The position numbers were made by a program, and so were the translations under genes. This document shows positions 43,003 through 53,385 of a stretch of DNA of 64,000 bases, in pieces; position 1 is the stretch's first letter; each line of letters begins with the position of its first letter. This stretch comes from Comamonadaceae bacterium (GTDB taxonomy: Bacteria > Pseudomonadota > Gammaproteobacteria > Burkholderiales > Burkholderiaceae_C), in NCBI GenBank assembly GCA_013297875.1, contig JAAFIW010000007.1, positions 124,001 to 188,000 on the forward strand, read 5' to 3'. The notes under the pieces are model-generated. The model ran no database searches. It had not been told where the DNA came from and saw only the letters and a list, made by a program, of their open reading frames with translations.

Positions 43003-43050
43003 TGCTATCTATTCAATAGCTGTTTTAGCAGTATTTGCAAGTGCTGATGG
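43003..43050 (-). repeat. dispersed palindromic repeat, copy 8 (intergenic)
   Basis: Minus orientation: GCCATCAGCACTTGCAAATA, CTGCTAAAACAG (core with altered loop), CTATTGAATAGATAGC. Lies between the convergent arsH and glmM stops, where it could serve both as terminator. Confidence 0.8.
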
Positions 43051-43066
43051 CTGATTTCGGCACTTA

Positions 43067-44395
43067 TCAGTCCAGCGTATCGGCCAGCCGCTGCGCCGCA
43101 GCCTGCGCCTGCTGCGCGTCCCGCGCCTCCACCATGATGCGCAGCAGCGGCTCGGTGCCGCTGGCGCGTATCAACACGCGGCCCGTGTTGCCCAAGGCTT
43201 GTTCTACCGCCACGGTTTCGTCTTTCAGGCGCTGGTTGGACTGCCAGTCTTGCCCTGGCTGGAGCCGTATGTTCAACAGTGTTTGCGGAAACAGCGTCAC
43301 GCCATCGAGCAGCTCGGCCAGGGTTTTGCCGCTACGCACGCAGGCTTGCAGCACCTGCAGCGCGCTGATCAGGCCGTCGCCGGTCGTGTGTTTGTCCAAG
43401 GCCAGCAGGTGGCCGGAGCCCTCGCCGCCCAGCAGCCAGCCGCGGGCCTCCAGGGCTTCGAGCACGTAGCGGTCGCCCACTTTTGTGCGCACCAGCTCCA
43501 CGCCACGTGCCTTCAAAGCCAGCTGCACGGCCATATTGGTCATCAAGGTGCCAGCCACGCCGGGAATAGCTTCGCCGCGGGCCAGGCGCTCGGCCACCAT
43601 CAAATACAAGAGCTCGTCGCCGTTGAACAGGCGGCCTTGCGCGTCGACCAGCTGCAGGCGGTCGGCGTCGCCGTCCAGCGCAATACCGTAGTCAGCCCGG
43701 TGGGTTTTCACAGCCTGTAACAGGGCTTGTGGGTGCGTGGCGCCTACTTCGTGGTTGATGTTCAGGCCATCGGGCGCGCAGCCGATGGCAATGACCTCGG
43801 CACCCAGTTCGTGAAACACCTTGGGCGCAATCTGGTAGGCCGCGCCGTGGGCGGCGTCGACGACGATGCGCAGTTTCTTCAGCGACAGGTCGTTGGCAAA
43901 GGTGCTTTTGCAAAACTCGATGTAGCGGCCTGCCGCATCGTCCAACCGCTTGGCCTTGCCCAGGTGTTTGGACTCGGCCCACACTGGCGCTTGTTCCAAC
44001 GCCGCCTCGACCGCCAGCTCCCAGGCGTCGGGTAGTTTGGTGCCCTGGGCGCTGAAAAATTTGATGCCGTTGTCAGCATACGGGTTGTGGCTGGCGCTGA
44101 TGACCACACCCAGGCTGGCGCGCTGCGCACGCGTCAGATACGCCACGCCGGGCGTGGGCAGCGGGCCTAGCAGCACCACGTCCACCCCCGCCGAATTGAA
44201 GCCCGATTCGAGCGCGCTTTCCAGCATGTAGCCGGAAATACGTGTGTCTTTGCCAATCAACACCGTGGGGCGCGACTCTTTTTCCTTGAGCACGCGGCCC
44301 ACCGCATGGGCCAGGCGCAGCACAAAATCAGGGGTGATGGGATGCTGGCCTACCGTGCCACGAATGCCGTCGGTGCCGAAATACTGTCTCGTCAT
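43067..44395 (-). CDS. glmM: phosphoglucosamine mutase
   Basis: A 442-residue alpha-D-phosphohexomutase converting glucosamine-6-P to glucosamine-1-P for peptidoglycan and LPS. It opens [13 protein letters not shown]; the phosphoserine loop is [19 protein letters not shown] (Ser about 102); the metal loop [11 protein letters not shown] and the sugar-binding [13 protein letters not shown] follow, and the phosphate-binding [15 protein letters not shown] is near the C terminus. The order glmM after folP after ftsH is conserved in many proteobacteria. Confidence 0.97.
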   Translation of the reverse strand: MTRQYFGTDGIRGTVGQHPITPDFVLRLAHAVGRVLKEKESRPTVLIGKDTRISGYMLESALESGFNSAGVDVVLLGPLPTPGVAYLTRAQRASLGVVISASHNPYADNGIKFFSAQGTKLPDAWELAVEAALEQAPVWAESKHLGKAKRLDDAAGRYIEFCKSTFANDLSLKKLRIVVDAAHGAAYQIAPKVFHELGAEVIAIGCAPDGLNINHEVGATHPQALLQAVKTHRADYGIALDGDADRLQLVDAQGRLFNGDELLYLMVAERLARGEAIPGVAGTLMTNMAVQLALKARGVELVRTKVGDRYVLEALEARGWLLGGEGSGHLLALDKHTTGDGLISALQVLQACVRSGKTLAELLDGVTLFPQTLLNIRLQPGQDWQSNQRLKDETVAVEQALGNTGRVLIRASGTEPLLRIMVEARDAQQAQAAAQRLADTLD

Positions 44396-44420
44396 GTCGT
44401 TTCAAGCCTTTTATTGGATC

Positions 44421-44461
44421 AGCCCAGGTAGATACTGCTCAAGCAGCTCCTGAAATTGTAG
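44421..44461 (+). repeat. dispersed palindromic repeat, copy 9, overlaps the 3' end of folP
   Basis: AGCCCAGGTAGATA, core CTGCTCAAGCAG, CTCCTGAAATTGTAG. On the folP strand the repeat encodes the last residues (ATISGAA) and its TGA within the palindrome is the folP stop codon. Confidence 0.9.
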
Positions 44462-45275
44462 CGTTCCAAACCTTCAACGCAGCCACCGTTTCACGCACAT
44501 CGTGTACCCGCACAACGCGCGCACCCCGCTCCACCGCCAGCAGCGCCGCCGTCACGCTGGGCACCATGCGCTGTTCAACAGGTAGCCCGGTCACCGCGCC
44601 CAGCGACGACTTGCGCGACCAGCCCACCAGCAGCGGCCGGCCCGCGGCCAGCAACTCGTGCTGGCGCGCCAGCAGGCTGAAGTTTTGTTCCACGGTTTTG
44701 CCAAAACCAATGCCAGCGTCCCACACAATTCGAGCCTTTTCAACGCCCAGCCCATGTAAATACTGCTCAGTCAGCTCTAAAAACGATAGCACCTGTGGCA
44801 CCACATCGCCTTGCATGGGCGCGGTTTGCATGGTTTGCGGGTCGCGGTGCATGTGCATCAGGCAGATGCCGCAGCTGGGGTGCGCGGCTACGGTTTGGGC
44901 GGCACCCGGTTGTCGCAGTGCCCACACGTCGTTGATGATGTCTGCGCCCAGATCGAGCACCGCCTGCATCACCTGCGGCTTGTAGGTATCTACCGAAATC
45001 GGCGCACCCAGTTTCACGGCTTCGCGCACCACCGGCAGCACACGGGCCAGTTCTTCATTGACCGATACCGGCGGACTGCCGGGACGGGTGGACTCGCCGC
45101 CAATGTCCAGGATGTTGGCGCCGTCGTTGAGCAGTTGCTCGCAGTGATTCAGGGCTGCGCTGGCGGTGTTGAACTGGCCACCATCAGAGAACGAATCGGG
45201 CGTGAGGTTGACGATGCCCATGACCTGCGGCTGGCTCAGATCGATGCGCAAGCGGGTGGTTTGCCAGTGGGGCAT
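44439..45275 (-). CDS. folP: dihydropteroate synthase
   Basis: A 278-residue TIM-barrel enzyme joining p-aminobenzoate to the pterin in folate synthesis. Signatures: VMGIVNLTPDSFSDGG, DIGGESTRPGSPPVSV, ISVDTYKPQVM, DIINDVWALR, WDAGIGFGKT, GWSRKSSLGAVTG and VRVHDVRETVAAL. Two repeat copies touch the gene: one inside (44749-44789, read antisense as LSFLELTEQYLHGLG) and one supplying the stop. Despite this the length is normal (E. coli 282). Lies behind the ftsH terminator. Confidence 0.96.
   Translation of the reverse strand: MPHWQTTRLRIDLSQPQVMGIVNLTPDSFSDGGQFNTASAALNHCEQLLNDGANILDIGGESTRPGSPPVSVNEELARVLPVVREAVKLGAPISVDTYKPQVMQAVLDLGADIINDVWALRQPGAAQTVAAHPSCGICLMHMHRDPQTMQTAPMQGDVVPQVLSFLELTEQYLHGLGVEKARIVWDAGIGFGKTVEQNFSLLARQHELLAAGRPLLVGWSRKSSLGAVTGLPVEQRMVPSVTAALLAVERGARVVRVHDVRETVAALKVWNATISGAA
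44749..44789 (+). repeat. dispersed palindromic repeat, copy 10, inside folP (antisense)
   Basis: AGCCCATGTAAATA, CTGCTCAGTCAG (two core substitutions), CTCTAAAAACGATAG. The element lies antisense to folP; in the folP frame it reads through without a stop and encodes a helix in a variable part of the barrel. Confidence 0.85.
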
Positions 45276-45298
45276 GACGATTGGCGTGCAGGGTCATC

Positions 45299-45325
45299 AA
45301 AAAAGGGCCCGAAGGCCCTTTTTTT
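45299..45325 (-). terminator. terminator between ftsH and folP
   Basis: AAAAAAGGGCC / GGCCCTTTTTTT around CGAA, symmetrical, so it works for the leftward ftsH transcript; T-run on both strands. folP then needs its own promoter or read-through. Confidence 0.8.
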
Positions 45326-45328
45326 AAG

Positions 45329-47248
45329 TTACGCCACCGTCGGCGCAGGTTCTACCACCACCGGTACACCGCCGGAGCCGCCACCGCTGCCCGAATTGGG
45401 TGTGCGCGGCGTGAAGTCTTTCGGTGGGCGGGGGTCTTTGCCGGCCATGATGTCGTCGATCTGGTCGGCATCAATGGTTTCCCACTCCAACAGCGCTTTG
45501 GCCATCGCGTGCATCTTGTCCTGGTTATCTTCTATCAGCTTACGGGCGATGCCGTATTGCTCGTCAATGATGCGGCGCACCTCGGCATCGACCTTTTGCA
45601 TGGTCGCCTCGCTCATATTGGTGGTCTTGGTCACGCTGCGGCCCAGGAACACCTCGCCTTCATTTTCGGCATACACCATGGGGCCCAGCGCGTCGGTCAT
45701 GCCGTAGCGCATCACCATGTCGCGGGCCAGGGTGGTGGCACGCTCAAAGTCGTTGCTGGCACCGGTGGTCATTTGCTTCATGAACACTTCTTCTGCAATG
45801 CGGCCACCAAACAGCATGCTGATCTGGTTGAGCATGTACTCTTTGTCGTAGCTGTAGCGGTCTTGCGCGGGCAGGCTCATGGTCACGCCCAGGGCGCGGC
45901 CACGGGGAATGATGGTGACTTTGTGCACCGGGTCGCACTTGGGCATGAGCTTGCCAATCAGCGCGTGGCCCGACTCGTGGTAGGCCGTGTTGCGGCGCTC
46001 TTCTTCGGGCATGACCATGCTCTTGCGCTCGGGGCCCATGAAGATCTTGTCTTTGGCTTTTTCAAAGTCCTGCATTTCCACCACGCGGGCACTGCGGCGG
46101 GCGGCCATTAGCGCGGCTTCGTTGCACAGGTTAGCCAGATCAGCGCCGCTCATGCCGGGTGTGCCGCGGGCAATCACGCTGGGGTTCACGTCTTGGCCCA
46201 AGGGCACTTTGCGCATGTGCACATTCAAAATCTGCTCGCGGCCACGAATGTCGGGCAGGGTCACATACACCTGCCGGTCAAAACGGCCGGGGCGCAGCAA
46301 GGCGGCGTCCAGAATGTCGGGGCGGTTGGTGGCGGCGACCACGATCACGCCCAGGTTGGTTTCAAAGCCGTCCATCTCCACCAGCATCTGGTTCAGCGTT
46401 TGCTCGCGCTCGTCGTTGCCACCGCCCAGGCCGGCACCACGCTGGCGGCCCACGGCGTCAATTTCGTCGATGAAGATGATGCAGGGCGCGTTTTTCTTGG
46501 CGTTTTCAAACATGTCGCGCACGCGCGCTGCGCCCACGCCGACAAACATTTCCACAAAATCGGAACCGCTGATGCTGAAGAAAGGCACTTTCGCTTCGCC
46601 GGCAATGCCCTTGGCCAGCAAGGTTTTACCGGTGCCGGGCGGGCCGACCAGCAACAGGCCTCGAGGAATGCGGCCACCGAGTTTCTGGAAACGCTGGGGG
46701 TCTTTCAGGAAATCGACGACTTCGCGCACTTCTTCTTTGGCTTCGTCGCAACCAGCCACATCGGCAAAGGTCACGGTGTTGTTGTTTTCGTCCAGCATGC
46801 GGGCCTTGCTTTTGCCAAAGCTGAACGCGCCGCCTTTGCCGCCGCCCTGCATTTGCCGCATGAAATACACCCACACGCCGATCAGCAGCAGCATCGGGCC
46901 CCAGCTGACCAGCAAGGTCATGAGCAAAGAGCCTTCTTCGCGTGCCTTCACGTCAAATTTCACGCCGCTGTTGATCAGATCGCTGACCAATCCGCGATCC
47001 AGGTAGGTGGCGGTGGTGCGGATTTTCTTGTCGTCGGTGGTGATGGCCATGATTTCGCCGCCACTGATGCCCTCGGGAATCGATGCCTGCTTGATGCGCT
47101 TGGCGCGCACCTCCTCCAGAAAATCGGAATAGGCCATGGCGGTAACGCCGGACGTGCCGCCCTTGTCAAATTGCTTGAACACCGTAAACAGCACAAGCGC
47201 AATAACGAGCCAAACGGCTACTTTGGAAAACCACTGGTTGTTGTTCAA
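45329..47248 (-). CDS. ftsH: ATP-dependent zinc metalloprotease FtsH
   Basis: A 639-residue membrane AAA+ protease that degrades misfolded membrane proteins and LpxC-type targets. TTG 47248 ([14 protein letters not shown]) with GGAG 6 bases upstream fits the family N terminus; the open frame continues 51 bases further but without support. Two N-terminal helices flank a periplasmic domain; Walker [14 protein letters not shown], pore [30 protein letters not shown] and the zinc motif [10 protein letters not shown] are all present. The C terminus is a Gly/Ser/Pro tail ([15 protein letters not shown]). Encoded after rlmE as in most proteobacteria. Confidence 0.96.
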   Translation of the reverse strand: MNNNQWFSKVAVWLVIALVLFTVFKQFDKGGTSGVTAMAYSDFLEEVRAKRIKQASIPEGISGGEIMAITTDDKKIRTTATYLDRGLVSDLINSGVKFDVKAREEGSLLMTLLVSWGPMLLLIGVWVYFMRQMQGGGKGGAFSFGKSKARMLDENNNTVTFADVAGCDEAKEEVREVVDFLKDPQRFQKLGGRIPRGLLLVGPPGTGKTLLAKGIAGEAKVPFFSISGSDFVEMFVGVGAARVRDMFENAKKNAPCIIFIDEIDAVGRQRGAGLGGGNDEREQTLNQMLVEMDGFETNLGVIVVAATNRPDILDAALLRPGRFDRQVYVTLPDIRGREQILNVHMRKVPLGQDVNPSVIARGTPGMSGADLANLCNEAALMAARRSARVVEMQDFEKAKDKIFMGPERKSMVMPEEERRNTAYHESGHALIGKLMPKCDPVHKVTIIPRGRALGVTMSLPAQDRYSYDKEYMLNQISMLFGGRIAEEVFMKQMTTGASNDFERATTLARDMVMRYGMTDALGPMVYAENEGEVFLGRSVTKTTNMSEATMQKVDAEVRRIIDEQYGIARKLIEDNQDKMHAMAKALLEWETIDADQIDDIMAGKDPRPPKDFTPRTPNSGSGGGSGGVPVVVEPAPTVA

Positions 47249-47390
47249 AGAGAACTCCGATCCATGCGAGGACAAAAAGACGAAAGGCAAGAAAACCAAT
47301 GCCCATCAGGTGCGAGCCATTTTAGGTGTTTCAAGCGGGCAGGCCATGTATTTTCCTTAAGGCTTGCCACGCTGCTAGCAAGGGCTTTTG

Positions 47391-48068
47391 TCAAATTGAT
47401 GACGGTTCGGCTGAGGGTTTCAAGCCGATACCCACTAAAAAATTCTCCGACGAGTTGCTGCGTGAGGCTTTGGGCTTCATCGGTTTGACCACCAGAAAAC
47501 TGCTTTTGAACAGCTTGACCAGGTCGCTGTAGCCGCTGCCGTGAAACACCTTGGCCACCAGCGCCCCTTCAGGCTTCATATGGGTCTGGGCGAACTCGAT
47601 TGCAAGCTCCACCAGGTGCGCCATGCGCGCGGCGTCGGCCGATTCGATGCCCGACAGGTTGGGTGCCATGTCAGACACCACCACATCGGCTTTGCGCTGG
47701 GCCAGCACAGCCTGTAGCTGGGCCAGCACCTCGGGTTCGCGAAAATCGCCCTGCAAAAAATGCACACCCTCAATCGGGTCCATCGGCAACACATCCAGCG
47801 CCACAATCGTCCCGTTGAGTTCGCCCACCGCTGCACCGGTGGGCGACAAACGCCGGCGCACGTACTGGCTCCACGCGCCCGGCGTGCTGCCCAGATCCAC
47901 CACCAGGTGACCGGGTTTGATGAGCCCCAGCACCTCGTCAATTTCCTTGAGTTTGTAAGCGGCCCGCGCGCGATAGCCTTCTCTGGCGGCCAGCTTGACG
48001 TAGGTGTCATTCACGTGGTCGTTCAGCCAGGCTTTGTTGACTTTCTTGCTTTGGGTTTTGACTTTCAT
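47391..48068 (-). CDS. rlmE: 23S rRNA 2'-O-ribose U2552 methyltransferase RlmE
   Basis: A 225-residue FtsJ/RrmJ-family enzyme. ATG 48068 begins [20 protein letters not shown]; an open frame further upstream overlaps yhbY on the other strand. The SAM site [14 protein letters not shown] and the catalytic K-D-K-E set (Lys in [12 protein letters not shown], Asp in [11 protein letters not shown], Lys in [12 protein letters not shown]) are visible. Methylates the A-loop of 23S rRNA late in 50S assembly. Divergent from yhbY, as in E. coli. Confidence 0.95.
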   Translation of the reverse strand: MKVKTQSKKVNKAWLNDHVNDTYVKLAAREGYRARAAYKLKEIDEVLGLIKPGHLVVDLGSTPGAWSQYVRRRLSPTGAAVGELNGTIVALDVLPMDPIEGVHFLQGDFREPEVLAQLQAVLAQRKADVVVSDMAPNLSGIESADAARMAHLVELAIEFAQTHMKPEGALVAKVFHGSGYSDLVKLFKSSFLVVKPMKPKASRSNSSENFLVGIGLKPSAEPSSI

Positions 48069-48113
48069 GGGCCGATTGTGAAGGTGTGGGAGAGCAACCG
48101 GGATAATCGACCT

Positions 48114-48593
48114 ATGCCCCACATACAACTGACCCCTGCGCAACGCAAAGACCACCGCTCCGAAGCCCATCACCTGGATCCCGTGGTGATGATCGGCAAC
48201 GACGGCTTGACCCCTGGCGTCACCAAAGAAATTGACGCCGCGCTCAATTCCCATGGCCTGATCAAAATCCGCGTGCTGGGCGACGACCGCGCCACGCGCG
48301 ACCAGCTGTTCAAAACCCTGGCTGATGACTTGAACGCTGCGCCGATTCAGCACATCGGCAAGCTGCTGGTGCTGTGGCGGCCCAAGCCCGACAAAGAAAA
48401 AGCCGCTGCCAGCGACGACCGCATGGCCGGCCCGCGCGATGTGAAGGTACTCAAGTACAGCTCGCGCGGCGGCCAACGCCCCGAAGTGAAAACCTTGCGC
48501 GTGCTGGGCAACCAGCGCCTGACGCAGGGCGGCAAAGTCAAGCGGGCAGCTGCGCCACGGCAGGTGTCGGTGAAAAAGCGCAGCCAGACTTGA
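48114..48593 (+). CDS. yhbY: CRS1-YhbY-domain ribosome assembly protein YhbY
   Basis: A 159-residue protein whose first 95 residues are the CRS1/YhbY RNA-binding fold: [40 protein letters not shown], and [13 protein letters not shown] with the GKxxVLYR-type loop. The remaining 60 residues are a basic extension (Lys/Arg-rich) not present in E. coli YhbY (97 residues). ATG 48114 is the family start; the open frame extends upstream into rlmE. Divergent from rlmE with 45 bp between; a GATAAT at 48102-48107 sits very close to the start. Confidence 0.93.
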   Translation: MPHIQLTPAQRKDHRSEAHHLDPVVMIGNDGLTPGVTKEIDAALNSHGLIKIRVLGDDRATRDQLFKTLADDLNAAPIQHIGKLLVLWRPKPDKEKAAASDDRMAGPRDVKVLKYSSRGGQRPEVKTLRVLGNQRLTQGGKVKRAAAPRQVSVKKRSQT

Positions 48594-48599
48594 TGCAGG

Positions 48600-49007
48600 T
48601 CAACGTGCAGGCGTGAGCTTGTACAGCACGGTGCCCGCACACAGCCACTGCAAAACATACATGCCGCTGCCCACGGCATGCCATAGCTTCAAGTTGTCAC
48701 GCGCCAGGATGCGCGGGGCCACGCCAAACTCCACCAGCAGCGCCAGCAGCATCCCGCCTACTACAAAAATCATAGCTGCTTGAGCAGTATTTGCTCGGGC
48801 TAGAGGCCGGTTTGATCTAAAAATCATCAAAAGTAACAAGCCACAGACCACGGACACCCAGGTCTGCGCACTGAACAGCCTGGCGGCCATACCACCGGCT
48901 AGCGCGGGCGTGGGCAGGTGGGAAAACAGCACGGGAACGACCAGAAAGCCCAAGGTCGTCAAGCTGCCCCACCACAGCGCGGCAGTGAACAGGGGCAGAC
49001 GGTGCAT
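48600..49007 (-). CDS. DUF4149-family membrane protein
   Basis: A 135-residue protein with four membrane helices and the DUF4149 layout: ALWWGSLTTLGFLVVPVLFSHLPTP, AARLFSAQTWVSVVCGLLLL, final WHAVGSGMYVLQWLCAGTVL. No function is known for the family; it often sits between yhbY and greA in betaproteobacteria. The second-to-third helix junction is encoded by copy 11 of the dispersed repeat in frame (NTAQAAMIFVVGG). Follows greA with 7 bases between, same direction. Confidence 0.85.
   Translation of the reverse strand: MHRLPLFTAALWWGSLTTLGFLVVPVLFSHLPTPALAGGMAARLFSAQTWVSVVCGLLLLMIFRSNRPLARANTAQAAMIFVVGGMLLALLVEFGVAPRILARDNLKLWHAVGSGMYVLQWLCAGTVLYKLTPAR
48761..48800 (-). repeat. dispersed palindromic repeat, copy 11, in frame inside the DUF4149 gene
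   Basis: Minus strand GCCCGAGCAAATA, core CTGCTCAAGCAG, CTATGATTTTTGTAG. Host frame reads NTAQAAMIFVV, nearly the same peptide as in the aquaporin gene. Confidence 0.92.
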
Positions 49008-49014
49008 GGCAGCC

Positions 49015-49491
49015 CTAAACGTAGCTGACGCGAATGATCTCGTAGCGCCGGTTGCCGCTGGGCGCGATCACCTCGGCGGTGTCGCCCTCTTCTTTGCCAA
49101 TCAGCGCGCGGGCAATCGGGCTGCTGATGTTGATCAGGCCCAGCTTCAGATCAGCCTCGTCTTCGCCGACGATCTGGTAGGTGACCTTGTCGCCTGATTT
49201 TTCGTCTTCCAGCTCCACGGTCGCGCCAAACACCACGCGGCCACCGGCGTCCAGCCCCGCCGGGTCAATGATTTGCGAGCCCGACAGCTTGCTTTCAATC
49301 TCCTGGATGCGGCCTTCAATAAAGCCCTGGCGGTCTTTGGCCGCGTCGTACTCCGCGTTTTCGCTCAAATCGCCCTGCGCCCGCGCCTCGGAAATGGCGT
49401 TGATGACCCAGGGGCGCTCCACAGTTTTGAGTTTGTGCAGTTCAGCTTTGAGTTTTTCGCTGCCGCGCTTGGTGATCGGGATGGTGGCCAT
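49015..49491 (-). CDS. greA: transcription elongation factor GreA
   Basis: A 158-residue GreA: N-terminal antiparallel coiled coil with the acidic tip (EARAQGDLSENAEYDAAKDRQ, Asp and Glu that enter the polymerase secondary channel) and C-terminal globular domain (VVFGATVELEDEKSGDKVTY, ISSPIARALIGKEEGDTAEV). It rescues backtracked RNA polymerase. It lies downstream of carB behind a strong terminator, with 89 bp between. Confidence 0.97.
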   Translation of the reverse strand: MATIPITKRGSEKLKAELHKLKTVERPWVINAISEARAQGDLSENAEYDAAKDRQGFIEGRIQEIESKLSGSQIIDPAGLDAGGRVVFGATVELEDEKSGDKVTYQIVGEDEADLKLGLINISSPIARALIGKEEGDTAEVIAPSGNRRYEIIRVSYV

Positions 49492-49506
49492 GTTGATTTG
49501 CTGTGG

Positions 49507-49543
49507 AAAAAACGAAACCGCCGAGCGGAAATCGCTCGGCGGT
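49507..49543 (-). terminator. terminator after carB
   Basis: On the minus strand ACCGCCGAGCG-ATTTC-CGCTCGGCGGT (perfect 11-bp stem, 49517-49543) followed by TTCGTTTTTT. It closes the carA-carB transcript before greA. Confidence 0.88.
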
Positions 49544-49580
49544 GGGTGTTGAAATTATGCCGTTTGCTGACCGGGCTGTG

Positions 49581-52500
49581 TCAAGCGCTTAACTGCGCAT
49601 GCATCTCCTGAACCGAAATCACACCCAGTTGGTCGATGTACTTCATGCCCTCCACAGCCGCCTCGGCACCCGAGATGGTGGTGTAGGTGGTCACGCGGGC
49701 CAGCAGCGCGGTGGTGCGGATGGCGCGGGAGTCTTTGATGGCGTTGCGGCGCTCTTCGACGGTGTTGATCACCAATGAGACTTCATTGTTCTTGATCATG
49801 TCCACCACATTGGGCCGGCCTTCGGTGACTTTGTTGACCGTGACGCAGGCAATGCCTGCTGCGGTAATGGCCGCAGCCGTGCCCTTGGTGGCCACCAGTT
49901 CATAGCCCTGCGCCACCAAGGCGCGCGCCACGTCCACCGCGCGGGGTTTGTCGCCGTTTTTCACCGTTAAAAACACCTTGCCGGTGGATGTGATGCCGTC
50001 GGCCTTGAATGGGCGAGGCAACTTGGTGCCCGCGCCCAGCTGGCTTTTCACAAAGGCTTCGCCAAAGGTTTTGCCCACGCCCATCACCTCGCCGGTGGAC
50101 TTCATCTCGGGACCGAGAATCGTGTCCACACCGGGGAATTTGACGAAGGGGAACACGGCTTCTTTCACGCTGAAATACGGCGGCGTGACTTCTTTGGTGA
50201 TGCCTTGCGACGCGAGCGACTGCCCCACCATGCAACGCGCCGCCACTTTGGCCAGCTGGATGCCGGTGGCCTTGCTGACAAAGGGCACGGTGCGGCTGGC
50301 GCGGGGGTTGACTTCCAGCACATAAATCACGTCTTGCCCGTCTACCGTTTGAATGGCGAATTGCACGTTCATCAAGCCGACCACGTTCAGCGCCTGAGCC
50401 ATGGCGGCGGTCTGGCGCTTGATTTCAGTCACGGTGGCGGCGCTCAAGAAATACGGCGGCAGCGAGCACGCCGAGTCGCCGCTGTGCACGCCAGCCTGCT
50501 CGATGTGCTCCATCACGCCGCCGATGAAAGTCACGCCGGTGTCGTCGCGGATGCAGTCCACATCGCATTCGATGGCGTCGTTCAAAAAGCGATCCAGCAG
50601 CACCGGCGAGTCGTGGCTGACTTTGACGGCCTCACGCATATAGCGCTCCAGATCGCGCTGCTCGTGCACGATTTCCATTGCGCGGCCGCCCAGCACGTAG
50701 CTGGGGCGCACAACCAGCGGGTAGCCCAACAAGGCGGCTTTTTCCAGCGCCTCGGGCTCGGTGCGGGCGGTGGCGTTCGGCGGTTGTTTTAGCGCCAACT
50801 TATGAAGTAAGGCTGAGAAGCGCTCGCGGTCTTCGGCGGCGTCAATCATGTCGGGGCTGGTGCCGATGATGGGCACGCCATTGGCCTCCAGGCCCAGCGC
50901 CAGTTTCAAAGGCGTCTGGCCACCGTATTGCACGATCACGCCCAGTGGTTTTTCTTTGTCCACGATTTCCAGCACGTCTTCCAGCGTGAGCGGCTCGAAG
51001 TACAGGCGGTCGGAGGTGTCGTAGTCGGTGGACACGGTTTCGGGGTTGCAGTTGACCATGATGGTCTCGTAACCGTCTTCACGCAGGGCCAGCGCGGCGT
51101 GCACGCAGCAGTAGTCAAACTCAATGCCCTGGCCAATTCGGTTGGGGCCGCCGCCCAGCACCATGATTTTTTTGTTGTGGGTGGGCTCGGATTCGCACTG
51201 CGCCTGGCCGTCTGCGTTGCCTTCGTAAGTGGAGTACAAATAGGCGGTGTTGGTGGCGAACTCGGCCGCGCAGGTGTCTACCCGCTTGAACACCGGCCGC
51301 ACACCCAGCGCATGGCGTCTGGCGCGGATGGCGGCATCGGTGGTGTGCAGCAGCTTGGCCAGGCGGCGGTCGGAAAAGCCCTTTTTCTTCAACCCCAACA
51401 GCTCCTGTTTTGATAGCTGCTCCAGCAGTAAATCTCTGGGCTGGGCGGCGAATTGATCTAATTCCAGCTCGAGTTTGACGATTTCCTGGATCTGCACCAG
51501 AAACCACGGGTCAATCTTGGTCAGCTCGTGCACTTCTTCCAGGCTCATGCCTTGGGCAAACGCATCGCCCACGTACCAGATGCGCTCGGGGCCGGGCTCG
51601 CCCAGTTCCTTTTCCAGCACCTCGCGGTCTTGCGTCATTTCGTTCATGCCGTCCACGCCCACTTCCAGCCCGCGCAGGGCTTTCTGGAACGACTCCTGGA
51701 AGGTGCGGCCCATCGCCATCACCTCGCCGACCGACTTCATTTGCGTGGTCAGGCGGCTGTCGGCCTGCGGAAATTTCTCGAAGGCAAAGCGGGGGATCTT
51801 GGTGACCACGTAGTCAATCGATGGCTCAAACGACGCCGGTGTCGCCCCGCCGGTGATCTCGTTGCGCAACTCGTCCAGCGTGTAGCCGCAAGCCAGCTTG
51901 GCCGCGACTTTTGCAATCGGAAAACCCGTGGCTTTGGAGGCCAGTGCCGAGGAGCGCGACACGCGCGGATTCATCTCGATCACCACCATGCGGCCATCCG
52001 CCGGGTTGATGGAAAACTGCACATTGCTGCCGCCGGTGTCCACACCAATTTCGCGCAGCACGGCCAGCGACGCGTTGCGCAAAATCTGGTATTCCTTGTC
52101 CGTCAGCGTCTGCGCTGGGGCCACGGTGATCGAGTCACCGGTGTGCACGCCCATCGGATCCAAGTTTTCAATCGAGCACACGATGATGCAGTTGTCCGCC
52201 TTGTCGCGCACCACCTCCATCTCATACTCTTTCCAGCCCAGCAGCGACTCTTCAATCAGCAATTCGCTGGTCGGCGATGCCTCCAGCCCGCGCTTGCAGA
52301 TCACCTCAAATTCTTCCGCGTTGTAGGCAATGCCGCCGCCGGTGCCGCCCAGGGTGAAGCTGGGGCGAATCACAGTGGGGAAACCCAGGGTTTTTTGCAC
52401 CGTCCAGGCCTCGTCCATGCTGTGCGCAATGCCCGAGCGGGCCGAGCCCAAGCCGATTTTGGTCATCGCGTCTTTGAACTTGAGCCGGTCTTCCGCCTTG

Positions 52501-52892
52501 TCAATCGCTTCGGGCGTGGCACCAATCAATTCCACCGGCTTGCCAGTGGCCGCGCCCATGTATTTGGCCAAAACACCCTGGTGCCACAAGTCCAGCGCAC
52601 AGTTCAGCGCCGTCTGTCCACCCATGGTCGGCAAAATCGCATCGGGCCGCTCTTTGGCAATGATTTTTTCAACCGTTTGCCAGGTGATGGGCTCGATGTA
52701 GGTCACATCCGCCGTCGCCGGGTCGGTCATGATCGTCGCGGGGTTGCTGTTGATCAAAATGACCTTGTACCCCTCCTCGCGCAAGGCCTTGCAAGCCTGC
52801 ACGCCCGAGTAGTCGAATTCACAGGCCTGGCCAATGACGATGGGGCCGGCGCCGATGATGAGGATGGATTGGATGTCAGTGCGTTTAGGCAT
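49581..52892 (-). CDS. carB: carbamoyl-phosphate synthase large subunit
   Basis: A 1103-residue enzyme (E. coli 1073) making carbamoyl phosphate for arginine and pyrimidines. Both ATP-grasp halves are complete ([40 protein letters not shown]), with GGQTALN and GGQTPLK, and the C-terminal allosteric domain. The linker before [14 protein letters not shown] is about 7 residues longer than in E. coli and is encoded by copy 12 of the repeat. The ATG lies inside the PIN-domain gene, 8 bases overlapped, with GAGAAG of that gene serving as ribosome site, so carB translation is coupled to the inserted cassette. Confidence 0.97.
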   Translation of the reverse strand: MPKRTDIQSILIIGAGPIVIGQACEFDYSGVQACKALREEGYKVILINSNPATIMTDPATADVTYIEPITWQTVEKIIAKERPDAILPTMGGQTALNCALDLWHQGVLAKYMGAATGKPVELIGATPEAIDKAEDRLKFKDAMTKIGLGSARSGIAHSMDEAWTVQKTLGFPTVIRPSFTLGGTGGGIAYNAEEFEVICKRGLEASPTSELLIEESLLGWKEYEMEVVRDKADNCIIVCSIENLDPMGVHTGDSITVAPAQTLTDKEYQILRNASLAVLREIGVDTGGSNVQFSINPADGRMVVIEMNPRVSRSSALASKATGFPIAKVAAKLACGYTLDELRNEITGGATPASFEPSIDYVVTKIPRFAFEKFPQADSRLTTQMKSVGEVMAMGRTFQESFQKALRGLEVGVDGMNEMTQDREVLEKELGEPGPERIWYVGDAFAQGMSLEEVHELTKIDPWFLVQIQEIVKLELELDQFAAQPRDLLLEQLSKQELLGLKKKGFSDRRLAKLLHTTDAAIRARRHALGVRPVFKRVDTCAAEFATNTAYLYSTYEGNADGQAQCESEPTHNKKIMVLGGGPNRIGQGIEFDYCCVHAALALREDGYETIMVNCNPETVSTDYDTSDRLYFEPLTLEDVLEIVDKEKPLGVIVQYGGQTPLKLALGLEANGVPIIGTSPDMIDAAEDRERFSALLHKLALKQPPNATARTEPEALEKAALLGYPLVVRPSYVLGGRAMEIVHEQRDLERYMREAVKVSHDSPVLLDRFLNDAIECDVDCIRDDTGVTFIGGVMEHIEQAGVHSGDSACSLPPYFLSAATVTEIKRQTAAMAQALNVVGLMNVQFAIQTVDGQDVIYVLEVNPRASRTVPFVSKATGIQLAKVAARCMVGQSLASQGITKEVTPPYFSVKEAVFPFVKFPGVDTILGPEMKSTGEVMGVGKTFGEAFVKSQLGAGTKLPRPFKADGITSTGKVFLTVKNGDKPRAVDVARALVAQGYELVATKGTAAAITAAGIACVTVNKVTEGRPNVVDMIKNNEVSLVINTVEERRNAIKDSRAIRTTALLARVTTYTTISGAEAAVEGMKYIDQLGVISVQEMHAQLSA
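51405..51441 (-). repeat. dispersed palindromic repeat, copy 12, inside carB
   Basis: Minus strand GCCCAGAGATTTA, CTGCTGGAGCAG, CTATCAAAACAG. Read in a different frame from the other in-gene copies (LLLEQLSKQ) in the variable linker near residue 490 of CarB. Confidence 0.82.
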
Positions 52893-53385
52893 GGTCTAGC
52901 TTCTCGTAAATAGCTTTTATGTTTGGGAGGTCACCGTCGTTACTATCTATTTCGAGCTGGTTGTTGACGGCGCTAGCAAAGTGAAGAGCATCGAAGTTGC
53001 GCTTGTCCACTTTAGCTCCACTACGGTGAGCTTCGCGGCACAGTCTTGCGGCCAGCTGAGCGTCAGGGCTTCGAATTTCAAGCTCATCAAATTCGACTAA
53101 TTTTGAATTGATTTCAGCGATACGCTCATCGCTGAGGGAGCCATTACGAAGCAGCTCAAATCGAATCAACGGCGTAATAGCCAGATTAATGTCTTTATCA
53201 GCAATCCACTGCTGAAATCGCCGTTTGGTAGCTCTCACCAAGTCCAGATATTTTTGTTTTGCCGCAATGATTTGTTGCGGCGTTTGCCCAGACGATTCAA
53301 TTTTCTTTATCTGACTAACTATTTCTTCACGGGTAGCAAATCCGTGAATGAGGGTGCTTGTATCGAGCAGGAATCGACGTTTCAA
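52885..53385 (-). CDS. PIN-domain protein (VapC-like nuclease candidate)
   Basis: A 166-residue protein with the acidic residues of a PIN nuclease: Asp8 ([11 protein letters not shown]), Glu in [12 protein letters not shown] (about 77), Asp in [12 protein letters not shown] (about 133) and Asp in [13 protein letters not shown] (about 150). PIN domains cleave RNA; VapC toxins are near 130 residues, so this one has an extra helical insert (residues about 17-60). It starts with TTG sharing TTGA with the ATPase stop and preceded by GGAG; its end overlaps carB. No VapB-type antitoxin is adjacent. Function probably coupled to the ATPase. Confidence 0.75.
   Translation of the reverse strand: MKRRFLLDTSTLIHGFATREEIVSQIKKIESSGQTPQQIIAAKQKYLDLVRATKRRFQQWIADKDINLAITPLIRFELLRNGSLSDERIAEINSKLVEFDELEIRSPDAQLAARLCREAHRSGAKVDKRNFDALHFASAVNNQLEIDSNDGDLPNIKAIYEKLDHA

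Noticed and set aside
51528-52913. Long open frame antisense to carB (461 codons)
   Set aside because: Typical GC-rich antisense shadow, His- and Arg-rich, no motif, no ribosome site.
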